Origin: an uncultured Chlamydiae bacterium | GTDB taxonomy: Bacteria; Chlamydiota; Chlamydiia; Chlamydiales; Rhabdochlamydiaceae | Assembly: GCA_903824495.1 (NCBI GenBank) | Contig: CAIJXB010000016.1 | Coordinates: 53,112 to 117,111 of the forward strand | DNA length: 64,000 nucleotides | Direction of reading: 5' to 3' | Shown here: one piece after another, positions 1 through 8,929 of the stretch | Numbering within the stretch: position 1 is the first letter of the stretch | Layout of the letters: each line of letters begins with the position of its first letter | Made by a program: the position numbers and the translations under genes | Notes under the pieces: generated by a model | The model's database searches: none | What the model saw: the letters and a program-made list of their open reading frames with translations, nothing else | What the model was told of the DNA's origin: nothing

Positions 1-71
1 GCGCTCTTCTTTGCTGCAAGGCCATGTTCATCTAAAAAGCGCTGTAATTCTTTAGGGTTGCTTATCTTCAT
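1..71 (-). CDS. ksgA: Start of 16S rRNA dimethyladenosine transferase (KsgA/RsmA), partial
   Basis: Only the first 23 codons are inside the window; the gene runs off the left edge. The N-terminus reads MKISNPKELQRFLDEHG followed by LAAKKS, which matches the KsgA start (a short helix with a Phe-Leu pair, Gly, then a Lys-Lys pair that precedes the SQNFL motif). The ATG overlaps the TGA stop of the SurA-like gene (ATGA), so the two are translationally coupled. From memory, C. trachomatis has the same neighbour pair (CT354/CT355). KsgA dimethylates two adenines in the 3' hairpin of 16S rRNA. The identification rests on a short stretch plus synteny. Confidence 0.6.
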   Translation of the reverse strand, partial: MKISNPKELQRFLDEHGLAAKKS

Positions 72-1135
72 TGCATAGAAAAGGGTTGGAAGTCTGAAGG
101 AATTGTTTCTTCTAACATGTGCGCATCAAAACCAAATTTTTCTCTAAGCTTTGCAATGTAAATTCTAGATTCTTTGTCCGCCGCTTCTTGTACAAGTTGG
201 CTTTGAAGTCTATCATACATAGAGCGAAGAGTGGGGAGGACTGTTTTCGTATGATCTTTTAAATGAAAAATACGAAAGACGGCGTTTTGATCTGCTCTAC
301 TGAATTGTTTGACAGGAGCGCTAATGGAGTTTTTTGCGAGATTTAAAAGAACATCTTTATGAGCTGCAGAAATACTCTTTGTATCTAACTTCATTTCTTC
401 AGAAAGCGTGATAGTAAAATCTTGCTCAGGAGATCCCGGTTCAAAAGAAGCTTTAATTCGGTCTGAGATGTTTTCAATATTCGATGGGGACTGCTTGCAG
501 AGCTCAAAAGCTTTGTCTGCAATTTGATGGGCTATTTCTTCACTCGGAGCTTTTACGGAAAGAACTTGATATTCCCATAGTTCCTTAGGAGGGTTTTTTT
601 GACAATAAGCGGTATAAGCTGATTTGATATCTTGAACGTTTACGTCATTGATCGCTTTTGCATGAATTTTAAACCAAGTCATCTTTTGAACAATGAGCTC
701 TGAATGGATCATGTCTTTTGCTTCTTCATAGCTGAGGCCCAAACTATCTAAGGTTCCCATCAAATTAGGTCCGAAACGATCATGGAGTGTTTCTCGAACT
801 TCAGAGTCTGTGATTTTTAGCTCTAGCTTTTCAGCGTCAGCTAAAATAAGTTCATGGTCGACCATTTGTAAAAGCACATCTTTCCACTGAGAAGAAAAAT
901 ATTGAAACTTTGCCGCAGGAGCGTTTGCATATTGAGGATATTGTCTGCTAAAATACACTTCCATTTTTTTTACAACATCAAGAACAGAAATCGTTTTACC
1001 GTTCACTTTGGCAAGAATTCTATTTTTAATTACGAGCTGTTGGGCTTTATCTTGTAAAAAGGGGGAGACATCTGCATGTAGCAAGGGGGATAAGACCAGA
1101 AAAGAAAAACTGAGAAGAAGTGCGTATTTTTTCAT
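68..1135 (-). CDS. SurA/PpiD-like periplasmic chaperone (peptidyl-prolyl isomerase family)
   Basis: A 355-residue protein with a Sec signal peptide (MKKYALLLSFSFLVLSPLLHA, residues 1-21) and a SurA_N-like helical domain (about 35-135, beginning ILAKVNGKTISVLDVV). The C-terminal half lies where a parvulin domain would be, but I see no clear catalytic parvulin signature, so a chaperone role for outer-membrane protein folding is safer than isomerase activity. The frame stays open to 1273, but the ATG at 1135 is preferred because it begins the signal peptide and avoids overlap with the upstream methyltransferase gene. No strong Shine-Dalgarno is seen. It sits between that gene and ksgA and shares an ATGA overlap with ksgA. 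Confidence 0.75.
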   Translation of the reverse strand: MKKYALLLSFSFLVLSPLLHADVSPFLQDKAQQLVIKNRILAKVNGKTISVLDVVKKMEVYFSRQYPQYANAPAAKFQYFSSQWKDVLLQMVDHELILADAEKLELKITDSEVRETLHDRFGPNLMGTLDSLGLSYEEAKDMIHSELIVQKMTWFKIHAKAINDVNVQDIKSAYTAYCQKNPPKELWEYQVLSVKAPSEEIAHQIADKAFELCKQSPSNIENISDRIKASFEPGSPEQDFTITLSEEMKLDTKSISAAHKDVLLNLAKNSISAPVKQFSRADQNAVFRIFHLKDHTKTVLPTLRSMYDRLQSQLVQEAADKESRIYIAKLREKFGFDAHMLEETIPSDFQPFSMQ

Positions 1136-1238
1136 GTTCGTTATGACGGTGAGTTTTGAGAAATCCCAGCCGCTCCTATATCTAAAGGTGGTGAGCAGCA
1201 GGATATAACAAATGGGATTTTTGAAAAAGGTATATACT

Positions 1239-2369
1239 TCAGCAGTTTTGTAAAGTCGCTGCAAAAAATCCATCCATCTCTCCCTTTTTAGGGAAAGAGC
1301 GGAAAGGAACTCCTACAAGCTTTACAGGTAAATTATTTAAAAACCACTCGACTTGCTTGTCATTCTCTATTGGGAGAACGCTGCAAGTAGCATAGACAAT
1401 GTGCCCTTTAGGCTTTACAAACTTGAGAGCCTCTTCAAAGATTTGTCTTTGAGTTTGAGCGAGTTTTTCCAAGGCATTTTGATCAAAATACCATTTCATG
1501 TCGGGATTTCTTCTCAAAGTTCCAGATCCACTGCAAGGAGCATCGACAAGGACCCAGTCCATTCTGCCCCAAAAACGTTTTATTTTAGGATCATCTGGAA
1601 GGATGAACTGCGAGTTTTGAATGCCGGCTCTTTTGAGCCTTTTTTTTGCTTCTACAAGAACTTGAGATCTGATGTCATGAAGATAGATTTGTCCTTTTCC
1701 TTGCATCGAAGGGGCAATGGCAAGAGCTTTGCCACCAGCTCCTGAGCAGTAATCAAGGACGTGATCGCCAGGAGCAGCTTTGACTTGAAAAGCTCCGATC
1801 TGACTTGCTTCGTCTTGCATTTCAAAAAGCCCTTCTTTGAATTCAGGAAGTCCGAAGAAGTTAGCTCTACGGTCGAAATGGATGGCATAAGGAGATAGCT
1901 TTCCTGGTGTACAAGTAGCAATCCCTTTTAGTTTTTCCATAAGAGCGTCTCTTGAAGTCTTAATCGCATTGGCTCGAATGGTAATAGGAGCTGGATAATT
2001 GCTCTCTACGCAAAATTCTTTAGCTTTGTCTTCTCCAAGCTCTTGAGAAAGGTAGTTAAAATAGTTTTCAGGAAAGCTGACCCTAGTATGTAAAGGAATG
2101 GATGTGTCATCCAAATGTGATTCTGGAGAAAGGCCTTCTAAAATAGAAACTCGGTTTTCCCAAGAGGTGTCTTCTTTACAGAAGAAATCAACAAGCCCTT
2201 TCCAGCGGGTGAGGGAATAAATTGTTTCGGCGATATATTTTCGATCGTGAGAGCCAATTGCTTTATGATCCTTAAAATAGATTCTTAAAAAAACATCGAG
2301 CGGGAGGCTTTGTTTTTCAAAAGCACTCAGAAGATGAAAAAGATGCGTAGCTCTAAATTTTGAAGACAT
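1239..2369 (-). CDS. RsmB/NOP2/Sun-family rRNA (cytosine-C5) methyltransferase
   Basis: A 376-residue cytoplasmic SAM-dependent RNA methyltransferase. Motif I is DYCSGAGGKAL (206-216), the motif IV cysteine is in DAPCSGSG (C279), and the catalytic motif VI cysteine is in YATCS (C329). This two-cysteine arrangement is diagnostic of RNA m5C methyltransferases. The N-terminal 100 residues resemble the NusB-like RNA-binding region of RsmB, shortened. The likely target is 16S rRNA; the exact position cannot be set from sequence. It is the first gene of a leftward unit with the SurA-like gene and ksgA, and has a good sigma70-type promoter at 2405-2433. Confidence 0.85.
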   Translation of the reverse strand: MSSKFRATHLFHLLSAFEKQSLPLDVFLRIYFKDHKAIGSHDRKYIAETIYSLTRWKGLVDFFCKEDTSWENRVSILEGLSPESHLDDTSIPLHTRVSFPENYFNYLSQELGEDKAKEFCVESNYPAPITIRANAIKTSRDALMEKLKGIATCTPGKLSPYAIHFDRRANFFGLPEFKEGLFEMQDEASQIGAFQVKAAPGDHVLDYCSGAGGKALAIAPSMQGKGQIYLHDIRSQVLVEAKKRLKRAGIQNSQFILPDDPKIKRFWGRMDWVLVDAPCSGSGTLRRNPDMKWYFDQNALEKLAQTQRQIFEEALKFVKPKGHIVYATCSVLPIENDKQVEWFLNNLPVKLVGVPFRSFPKKGEMDGFFAATLQNC

Positions 2370-2404
2370 TTGTCTAAACTATTAATTGATAAATTGAAGC
2401 GTCA

Positions 2405-2433
2405 ATTTTATTGCATACGGGGGATGATGTCAA
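2405..2433 (-). promoter_or_regulatory. Sigma70-type promoter of the rRNA methyltransferase unit
   Basis: On the minus strand, TTGACA (2433-2428) is separated by exactly 17 bases from TAAAAT (2410-2405). The predicted start near 2398 leaves a leader of about 29 bases before the ATG at 2369. It is divergent from the rightward promoter at 2450. Confidence 0.65.
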
Positions 2434-2449
2434 TTGATAGAATGGTTTC

Positions 2450-2477
2450 TTGTCAAAAGCTGATGGGAAGATAAAAT
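2450..2477 (+). promoter_or_regulatory. Candidate sigma70 promoter for the DoxX-lnt-lpx unit
   Basis: TTGTCA (2450-2455) and TAAAAT (2472-2477) are 16 bases apart, each matching five of six consensus bases, in the divergent intergenic region. Predicted start about 50 bases upstream of the ATG at 2537. Confidence 0.45.
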
Positions 2478-2536
2478 TGTCATAGAAGATTATTGATCAA
2501 ACAGGGTAAAAAGAAGAGTAAAAACGGAGTTTTTTT

Positions 2537-2995
2537 ATGAATATTTTTCAAATGTTTGCTATGTGTTTGGGCAGGTTGCTACTGAGTGGTATCTTTTTGA
2601 TTTCTGCAATCCAGGAGATGCTAGATTGGGCATCGACTGAACAATATTTTCTAATGAGCATGACGCGCTGGATGAATAGCTTTCAGGCCAATGAATTTAT
2701 GTCGACATTGCTTTCGAATATATTTCCTTGGATGCCGTGGCTTTTGCTCATAGCCGTCGTATTCAAACTTCTAGGATCTGTTCTCCTTATCTTAGGATTG
2801 AATGTTCGCTTAGGGGCATTGCTTCTAATTCTGTTCTTAGTTCCTACCACTTTGATCGTTCATGGTTTTTGGAGTTTGCCCGTTCAGGAAAGACCTCTTG
2901 AAATGGTCTTGTTCATGAAAAATATTAGTATTTTAGGTGGTCTTCTTGTCGCTTTAGCAGTCGGCAGTGGAAAAGCTGCTTCAAAAAGTGCTTAA
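2537..2995 (+). CDS. DoxX-family integral membrane protein
   Basis: A 152-residue, very hydrophobic protein with four apparent membrane segments (about 8-28, 62-85, 88-110 and 124-143). It has DoxX-family hallmarks: an N-terminal GRLLLSGIFLISAI helix and a third segment of the form LKLLGSVLLILGLNVRLGALLL. The family is linked to redox and oxidative-stress functions in some bacteria; the substrate is unknown here. A GGAG Shine-Dalgarno lies at 2526-2529. Its 3' end overlaps the likely start of lnt by 29 bases, so the two are probably co-transcribed. Confidence 0.75.
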   Translation: MNIFQMFAMCLGRLLLSGIFLISAIQEMLDWASTEQYFLMSMTRWMNSFQANEFMSTLLSNIFPWMPWLLLIAVVFKLLGSVLLILGLNVRLGALLLILFLVPTTLIVHGFWSLPVQERPLEMVLFMKNISILGGLLVALAVGSGKAASKSA

Positions 2996-4655
2996 GCGAT
3001 CATCTCTTCAATTGATCAGTTTGCTCATCGTAGCATTGGGACAGCCTGCGTTTTTTTCTGGCTTAGGTCCCTTTGCTGCGAGCATCGGCCTTGCTCTGCA
3101 CTGGAAAGCTCTTGATGAGTTTTCTTTTAAAAAAATCGGTAGAGTTTCATTTTTTTGGTTTTTCTGTGTACAGCTCATTCAGCTTGCGTGGATGGTTCGC
3201 CTAGAATACCAAGGGATCTACATTTTATTTTTGTACATTCTCCTCTCTGCTGGGCTTGCTTTGCAATTTGCCTTCCTTACGAAGGTGGTATATAAGGTTC
3301 CTCGACTTAATTTTCTGTATATGGGCGCGATTGCGGGTCTTTGGACTTTGTTTGAATGGAGCAGGCTCCATGTCTTATGCGGCTTTGCTTTCAACTTCCT
3401 CGGAATATCTTTAAGTTGCACTTCTATTTCGCTTCAAATGGCTTCTTTATTTGGAATTCTTGGAATGTCGTTTTGGGTGGTTTTGGCAAATCTTGCAGCA
3501 TTTCGACTTTTTCGCAAACCTTCGATCTCTCATGGAGCAACCTTAGCTGCTTTTATCTTGCTTCCGTGTCTTTATGGTTTTTTTCATATTAGATATCATG
3601 ATGTGGGAAGTGGAGCTGAAAAGCGAACGGCGTTACTTGTGCAAACATCCCTTACTCCATCACAAAAGTACAGCTTAAAAGGAAGGGAGTCCGAATTTAT
3701 CTATCCGATGCAGCAGTGGGAGCGAGCTCTGCAGACAATCGCTTTATACAAAGACGCAGCTATTGATCTGCTTGTGCTTCCAGAGGCTTTTGTGCCTTAT
3801 GGGCTCGATATGTATATTTACCAGGTGGAAGAGGTTCAAGATCTGTTTAAGCGCTGTTTTGGAGAAAGGGTTAGTTCTTTTTTCCCACCGATCGAAGAAC
3901 CTTTTGCTATAGGCAAAAGGGCATCGAACGCTTATATACTTCAAACTCTTGCTGGGGTTTTTCGTGCGCCAACCTTAGCAGGTCTTGATTATCAGGATAG
4001 GGTGGGGGATTTTTATAACTCTGCGTTTTGTTTTGAGCCTGATCGTGCCGTTTTTCCAAAAAGATATGATAAAAGGGTTTTGCTTCCACTTGCAGAGTGC
4101 ATGCCGTTTTCCTGTTTAACAGCTTTAAGTAAGTATTATGGGATTAAAGATTTTTTTACTCAAGGGAAGCAGGCCGAAGTGTTTGCCTTGGGAGATTCTT
4201 TGCTTCTTTCTCCTTCTGTTTGTTATGAAGAACTTTTTCCTTCTTTGATGAGGGAGGGAAGGAAAAGGGGGGCCGAACTTTTTGTGAATCTTTCTAACGA
4301 TGGATGGTATCCTTCCTCTAAACTCCCGATGCAACATTTCACTCAAGGACTCATACGCTCTGTAGAAAATGGGGTCCCTTCTATAAGGGCTTGCAATACT
4401 GGGGTGACAGGAGCCGTCGATGCTTTAGGAAGAGTTGTAGAAGTTCTAAGGGGAGTGAATGGGGATGTAGAGCACGTGTCCGGATGCTTACTTGTAAAGG
4501 TCCCGAAAGAGCATCATGTGACCGGATTTGTTTTATGGGGGGAGATTCCTTTGATTTTAGGTAGTTTCTTTTTGCTTGTCTTAGGGCTTCTAAAGTTTTT
4601 TAAAGAGCGTGGTCCCTCGGAAATAGATCTTGATGAAAATGGGAAAATTGGGTAG
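2967..4655 (+). CDS. lnt: Apolipoprotein N-acyltransferase
   Basis: A 562-residue inner-membrane enzyme that adds the third acyl chain to the N-terminal cysteine of lipoproteins, using phospholipid as donor. About six membrane helices occupy residues 15-210, followed by a periplasmic nitrilase-like domain and a C-terminal helix (521-545). The catalytic triad is visible: E273 in VLPEAF, K369 in YDKRVLLPLAE and C419 in PSVCYEELFP. The GTG at 2967 is the first start in frame; a second GTG at 2988 is an alternative, and both overlap the DoxX gene. lnt lies directly before lpxC-fabZ-lpxA-fmt, as in C. trachomatis. Confidence 0.92.
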   Translation: MEKLLQKVLKRSSLQLISLLIVALGQPAFFSGLGPFAASIGLALHWKALDEFSFKKIGRVSFFWFFCVQLIQLAWMVRLEYQGIYILFLYILLSAGLALQFAFLTKVVYKVPRLNFLYMGAIAGLWTLFEWSRLHVLCGFAFNFLGISLSCTSISLQMASLFGILGMSFWVVLANLAAFRLFRKPSISHGATLAAFILLPCLYGFFHIRYHDVGSGAEKRTALLVQTSLTPSQKYSLKGRESEFIYPMQQWERALQTIALYKDAAIDLLVLPEAFVPYGLDMYIYQVEEVQDLFKRCFGERVSSFFPPIEEPFAIGKRASNAYILQTLAGVFRAPTLAGLDYQDRVGDFYNSAFCFEPDRAVFPKRYDKRVLLPLAECMPFSCLTALSKYYGIKDFFTQGKQAEVFALGDSLLLSPSVCYEELFPSLMREGRKRGAELFVNLSNDGWYPSSKLPMQHFTQGLIRSVENGVPSIRACNTGVTGAVDALGRVVEVLRGVNGDVEHVSGCLLVKVPKEHHVTGFVLWGEIPLILGSFFLLVLGLLKFFKERGPSEIDLDENGKIG

Positions 4656-4779
4656 TTTTTACTCCTAATTAGAGTTTTAGTTTTAGAAAAAATACACATT
4701 TTAATATTGAAATTAGGGGTGTTTCTTGTCTTTTTTAGGTAAAACAGCTTTAGATACATCACCTTGTCTAGAGAAGAAG

Positions 4780-5634
4780 ATGAGGAGAGCTCAGACTCTC
4801 CAAAGAGAAGTCAGAGCGAAAGGTAAGGGCCTTTTTACTGGGGAAGATTCAGAAATTGCATTACTGCCAGCTCCAGCTGGGACAGGTATCGTCTTTCAAA
4901 GAGTGGACCTAGAAGGCAAGCCTTCGTTTCGAGTCACTTTAGGACTCGTTCAAGGAACTCCTCGTTGTACGATTGTTGGCAATGAAGTGTTTTCGGTTCA
5001 AACGATTGAGCATCTGATGGCAGCTCTTGCTGCTTATCAAATTGACAACGTAGTGATTCAGCTCTCATCTTCTGAAGTGCCGATTTTTGATGGAAGCTCT
5101 TCTGTTTTCATCCAAATGCTCGAGATGTCGGGTGTTTTAGAGCAAGACGAAGAAAAGCCTGTCTATAAGCTTCAAAAAACAATTGTATGTTCTAAAGGCG
5201 ATGCTATACTTATTGCGCTTCCTTCTGAAGAATTTAAAATCAGTTATACGCTCCATTATCCAAATGATTCCTGCATAGGGACGCAATTTTATTCTACAGC
5301 TGTTGAAAAAGAGCTATTCAAGCAAAACATTGCGCCATGTAGAACGTTTTCCGTCTACGAAGAAGTTTCTATTCTCATTGAAAAGGGTCTTCTAAAAGGC
5401 GGCAGTTTAGAGAACGCTATTGTGATCAAAAACAACCAAGTGATGAATCCTGAGGGACTTCGGTTCCCAGATGAAATGGTTCGTCATAAGATTTTGGATA
5501 TGATCGGTGATTTGTACTTGATGGGCAATTCATTTTCTGCTCATATTGTGGCGATTCGTTCAGGCCACTGCCTGAACAACGTTTTTGCCAATGAATTATT
5601 CAATCATTTTAAAGAGGGGGAGCTATCACAGTAA
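4780..5634 (+). CDS. lpxC: UDP-3-O-acyl-N-acetylglucosamine deacetylase (LpxC)
   Basis: Zinc-dependent deacetylase for the committed step of lipid A synthesis; about 284 residues from the chosen ATG. Conserved features are the first zinc-ligand region IEHLMAALAAY, the VPIFDGSS strand-loop, the second metal site PDEMVRHKILDMIGDLYL (His and Asp ligands, Lys after His), and the catalytic His in RSGHCLNN near the C-terminus. The frame is open from a TTG at 4726, but the ATG at 4780 starts at the family-typical position (RRAQTLQREV, then the KGKGLFTG motif) and has GAGAAG just upstream. Its stop overlaps the fabZ ATG by one base. Confidence 0.93.
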   Translation: MRRAQTLQREVRAKGKGLFTGEDSEIALLPAPAGTGIVFQRVDLEGKPSFRVTLGLVQGTPRCTIVGNEVFSVQTIEHLMAALAAYQIDNVVIQLSSSEVPIFDGSSSVFIQMLEMSGVLEQDEEKPVYKLQKTIVCSKGDAILIALPSEEFKISYTLHYPNDSCIGTQFYSTAVEKELFKQNIAPCRTFSVYEEVSILIEKGLLKGGSLENAIVIKNNQVMNPEGLRFPDEMVRHKILDMIGDLYLMGNSFSAHIVAIRSGHCLNNVFANELFNHFKEGELSQ

Positions 5635-6095
5635 TGGAAACGCCCAAAAATCCTATTGTTTTTAACGTAAAACAAATTTCAGATATTTTACCCCACAGAT
5701 ATCCGTTTCTGCTGGTCGATAGAATCGTGCATCTCGATTTAAATGAAAATTTCATCATCGGACAAAAAAACGTGTCGATGAACGAGCAGTTTTTCCAAGG
5801 ACATTTTCCTGGAGTTCCTATTATGCCAGGAGTTCTTATTTTGGAAGCCTTGGCTCAAACGGGAGGCGTTCTTGTTCATCAAAAGGGACATGTGCATAAG
5901 ATCGCGCTTTTATTGAACATGAACAATGTGAAATTTCGCAAGCCGGTTATCCCGGGTGATGTGCTTATGTTAGAAGCGAAAGGCATTCATTTAAGTGGTA
6001 AGGGAGGAAAAGTAGCAACTAGAGCCTTGGTCAATGGTCAAGTGGCGGTAGAAGCTGAGATTTCCTTTGTTTTGCTCGATAAAAAACAACTTTAA
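5634..6095 (+). CDS. fabZ: 3-hydroxyacyl-[ACP] dehydratase (FabZ)
   Basis: A 153-residue hot-dog-fold dehydratase of type II fatty acid synthesis. It converts 3-hydroxyacyl-ACP to trans-2-enoyl-ACP and draws on the same 3-hydroxyacyl-ACP pool as LpxA. The HRYPFLLVDR motif (21-30) and catalytic pair H57 (GHFPG) and E71 (ILEALAQTGG) are present. The ATG overlaps the lpxC stop by one base, implying translational coupling. Confidence 0.95.
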   Translation: METPKNPIVFNVKQISDILPHRYPFLLVDRIVHLDLNENFIIGQKNVSMNEQFFQGHFPGVPIMPGVLILEALAQTGGVLVHQKGHVHKIALLLNMNNVKFRKPVIPGDVLMLEAKGIHLSGKGGKVATRALVNGQVAVEAEISFVLLDKKQL

Positions 6096-6133
6096 AATCC
6101 ATTAACCTAAATCTTATTAAGAGAAACATACAC

Positions 6134-6982
6134 ATGCCTCACTCTAATATACATCCTGCTGCAATAGTAGAACCCGGCGCCAAAATAGGTAACAATGTCA
6201 CCATTGAAGCATACGCGGTAGTCAAGAGCACCGTAACGTTAGAAGATAATGTTGTGATCAAGTCTTTTGCTTATATCGATGGCAATACGACGATAGGAGA
6301 AGGAACCGTTATTTGGCCTTCCGCTAGCATTGGAACTAAAACTCAAGATTTGAAATTTCAAGGCGAAAAAACCTATGTAGTCATAGGTAAACATTGCGAA
6401 ATCAGAGAATTCGTCACAATCAATGCCTCCTGTCAAGAAGGCTCTGTTGTAAAGATCGGAGACCGCTGCCTTATCATGGCTTATTGCCATGTCGCACATA
6501 ACTGCGAAGTTGGAAACCATGTAATTATGGCCAACGGCGCAATGCTTGCAGGTCACGTCACTTTAGAAGATTATGTGGTGATCGGTGGAATGACACCTAT
6601 TCATCAGTTCTGCAGAGTAGGACGCAATGCAATGGTTGGTGGTTTTAGCCGCATCACGCATGACATTCCTCCTTACACAATCGGTGCAGGATCTCCCTAT
6701 AAAATTGGTGGTCTCAACCTGATTGGACTTAAAAGAAGAGGGTTTTCCTTAGAAGTAAGAAAATCTCTTCATCAAGCTTTTAAACTCACCTATCGCTTAG
6801 GTCTTAGTTTTTCTGAAGCGCTTGAAAGAATAGAAAAAGAAGTGGCAACAAATGAGCACGTAGCTCATTGGCTGAACTTCTGCAAGACTTCCAAAAGAGG
6901 GCTCATAGGACTGCATAGCGCAGAACCTTCCTTCCAAGAGGAAGAAGAAGAGTTAGAAGAAGCAATGGATGGAAAAGTTTAA
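6134..6982 (+). CDS. lpxA: UDP-N-acetylglucosamine O-acyltransferase (LpxA)
   Basis: A 282-residue left-handed beta-helix acyltransferase catalysing the first step of lipid A synthesis. Hexapeptide repeats run from residue 6 to about 185. The catalytic His is H122 in the CHVAHNCEVG segment. A C-terminal helical region (about 195-265) is typical of LpxA; the tail ends in an acidic Glu-rich stretch. It follows fabZ by 38 bases. Confidence 0.94.
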   Translation: MPHSNIHPAAIVEPGAKIGNNVTIEAYAVVKSTVTLEDNVVIKSFAYIDGNTTIGEGTVIWPSASIGTKTQDLKFQGEKTYVVIGKHCEIREFVTINASCQEGSVVKIGDRCLIMAYCHVAHNCEVGNHVIMANGAMLAGHVTLEDYVVIGGMTPIHQFCRVGRNAMVGGFSRITHDIPPYTIGAGSPYKIGGLNLIGLKRRGFSLEVRKSLHQAFKLTYRLGLSFSEALERIEKEVATNEHVAHWLNFCKTSKRGLIGLHSAEPSFQEEEEELEEAMDGKV

Positions 6983-7005
6983 AGACCTGTTCTTTGGGAG
7001 AAAAC

Positions 7006-7947
7006 ATGAGAATCATATTTTTTGGAACTTCTCATTTTTCTGCTGAGATTTTAGATTTTCTGCATTCACTTCCTCTTGAGATAGCAGCTATTGTTACGCG
7101 CACTGATAAACCTCAAGGGCGCGATCTTCAGATGGGAATGTCTCCTGTCAAGCAAAGAGCGATTTCTAATTATCCAAATATTCCCATTTTACAACCTGAA
7201 AAAGCATCGACAGATGCTTTTTGTGAAGAGCTAAAAGCTCTTGACGCTGACTTGTTCTTTGTTGTTGCCTACGGTGAGATTTTAAAAAATAATATTCTTT
7301 CTCTTCCATCTAAAGCCTGTGTCAATGTGCATACGAGTTTGCTTCCAAAATATAGAGGAGCGGCTCCTATGCAGCGATGTCTTATGGCTGGAGAAACCGT
7401 TACAGGGGTTACATTCATAGAAATGGCTCTTAAAATGGATGCAGGGGATATCCTCTTGCAAGAAAAAGTCGCAATCTCTCCTGATATGAATGTTCTTGAT
7501 CTTGAAGAGGCTCTTCTTCTCGCTTCAAAAAAAAGGTTGTCAGAGTTTTTGTCGAACTTTGACTCTTACTATGCCAAAAAAACAGCTCAAGTAGAGTCTG
7601 ATGTCACCTTCGCTGCAAAAATCATGCCGGAAGATTGTTTGATCGATCCAAGCCAAAGCGCTGAAGATCTCCATAACCGGATAAGGGGGCTTTCTCCTGC
7701 GCCAGGTGCTTACTTCAAGGTTCAGTTTGGTCCTCAAATCAAGCGTCTAAAAATCTTAAAAAGCGTTTCCCATTCAGAATCAACCTCTTATGCTCCGGGG
7801 CATTTGTGGGTTAAAGATTCTTCTTTATGTCTAGCCACTGGTAAGGGCTTTTTAGAGCTTATCCAAGTTCAGTTAGAGGGGAAAAAAGCGATGCCAGCAA
7901 GTGAATTCTTGAGAGGCGTTCCTAAACAATTTTCTTTAGTTTCTTAA
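7006..7947 (+). CDS. fmt: Methionyl-tRNA formyltransferase
   Basis: A 313-residue enzyme that formylates initiator Met-tRNA with 10-formyl-THF. The N-terminal Rossmann-like domain contains the signature SLLPKYRGAAPMQR preceded by NVHT (the catalytic Asn/His region), and MDAGDILLQ carries the catalytic Asp. The C-terminal OB-like tRNA-binding domain starts at about 200. The ATG at 7006 has a GGGAG Shine-Dalgarno at 6996-7000 and is preferred over an in-frame TTG at 6994. It ends the lnt-lpxC-fabZ-lpxA-fmt run. Confidence 0.94.
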   Translation: MRIIFFGTSHFSAEILDFLHSLPLEIAAIVTRTDKPQGRDLQMGMSPVKQRAISNYPNIPILQPEKASTDAFCEELKALDADLFFVVAYGEILKNNILSLPSKACVNVHTSLLPKYRGAAPMQRCLMAGETVTGVTFIEMALKMDAGDILLQEKVAISPDMNVLDLEEALLLASKKRLSEFLSNFDSYYAKKTAQVESDVTFAAKIMPEDCLIDPSQSAEDLHNRIRGLSPAPGAYFKVQFGPQIKRLKILKSVSHSESTSYAPGHLWVKDSSLCLATGKGFLELIQVQLEGKKAMPASEFLRGVPKQFSLVS

Positions 7948-7962
7948 GTTCTCTGCTAGCTG

Positions 7963-7991
7963 TTTACTTAAATATATCGTTAAGATATGAT
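7963..7991 (+). promoter_or_regulatory. Candidate promoter for the Inc-like gene pair
   Basis: TTTACT (7963-7968), 17-base spacer, TATGAT (7986-7991). A start near 7998 would exclude an upstream in-frame ATG at 7987 and support the ATG at 8035. The same hexamers and spacing recur before gap (23303-23331). Confidence 0.5.
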
Positions 7992-8034
7992 TTCCGCTTC
8001 GTTAAAGTTAAACCACTTAAATAGAGAGGGAAAA

Positions 8035-8925
8035 ATGACAATACAAACAAATCCGCATCCGGTACGGTTTATTGGCAATCAATTTGAAACAAAAGGTTTT
8101 GTCGGGGACCTAGCCAACGCATTTAAGTTGACAAATTTTTGGACAGAATCTCTTTATGGAGCTACCTCTGACCTCTCTGGAAGAATCACAAATGCTGGAA
8201 CTCTTTTTAAGAACTACCTAGATGCAATCAGCGTTCCTGCAGCAGCAGCAGATATTGGAAGAGATTGGGAGTTGCTTGATGGAAGAGAGATCTTAAACGA
8301 CCGAGGACAACCTGTACGTAGGCACCTAGATGGTCCTGTTCGAAGAGTAGCAGAGTTTGTTTCTTCTAATTTAAGCTTTCTAAAGAATCTTTTTGGAGCT
8401 GGCGAGCTTGTTAATAAAGTTTGGGGTGAAGAGTTTATGTCTAAAGAAACCCTGAAGCAGTACAGCTCAATTTCTGGAGCTGCAACTCTTGCTTTTGCAG
8501 GGAATCAAGTTGTATTTGAAAATGGTCCTGAGCTCGTAACTCAAGTGAGTGCGGGAAATGCAGGCAAAGCAACATCTGCTTTCTTGAAGCTTGTTAAGCA
8601 CGTGTCTTTAGCGGCTGTTGGTGCGTTAGCTTTAATTGCAGCGTTTTATGCTCCTATTCCAGCTATTGCTATACCTGTTCTTTTGACAGTTGCTTTGATT
8701 GCTTCAGTGGTCGGTCGATTCTTTGATGGGCTTGTATTAGCTCCTGCGCCGAGAGGCCCTGTTCAAGCAGCGCCAGCGAATATCATGACGCAAATTCGAG
8801 AGATCAGAGATCAGATTACGACAAGTTTGAATGAATCTAGAGATGCGGCTGCTCAGCAATTTGCAGGCTTTAGTACTGTGTTGAATGAAAGATTGACAGC
8901 TCTTCAACCTTTAGTAGTGGAGTAA
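8035..8925 (+). CDS. Putative inclusion-membrane (Inc-like) protein, Cap1/CT529 position
   Basis: A 296-residue protein with no recognisable enzyme domain. The key feature is a bilobed hydrophobic segment at about 188-228 (two apolar helices split by a short Pro-containing turn), flanked by KLVKHVS before and RFFDGL after. A probable coiled coil follows (about 250-290). Two closely spaced helices with a short hairpin are the hallmark of chlamydial Inc proteins, which are type III secreted and inserted into the inclusion membrane. It lies immediately downstream of fmt, where C. trachomatis has the Inc protein Cap1 (CT529, about 298 residues from memory). AGAGAGGG just upstream supports the ATG at 8035. 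Sequence identity to Cap1 is not established. Confidence 0.55.
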   Translation: MTIQTNPHPVRFIGNQFETKGFVGDLANAFKLTNFWTESLYGATSDLSGRITNAGTLFKNYLDAISVPAAAADIGRDWELLDGREILNDRGQPVRRHLDGPVRRVAEFVSSNLSFLKNLFGAGELVNKVWGEEFMSKETLKQYSSISGAATLAFAGNQVVFENGPELVTQVSAGNAGKATSAFLKLVKHVSLAAVGALALIAAFYAPIPAIAIPVLLTVALIASVVGRFFDGLVLAPAPRGPVQAAPANIMTQIREIRDQITTSLNESRDAAAQQFAGFSTVLNERLTALQPLVVE

Positions 8926-8929
8926 TAAT

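Noticed and set aside
1136..1273. Longer start of the SurA-like protein at 1273
   Set aside because: It would overlap the rRNA methyltransferase gene and bury the obvious signal peptide at residue 47; the ATG at 1135 is preferred.
4726..4779. Upstream TTG start of LpxC
   Set aside because: The extra 18 residues have no family counterpart, and the ATG at 4780 has a better ribosome site and the expected N-terminus.
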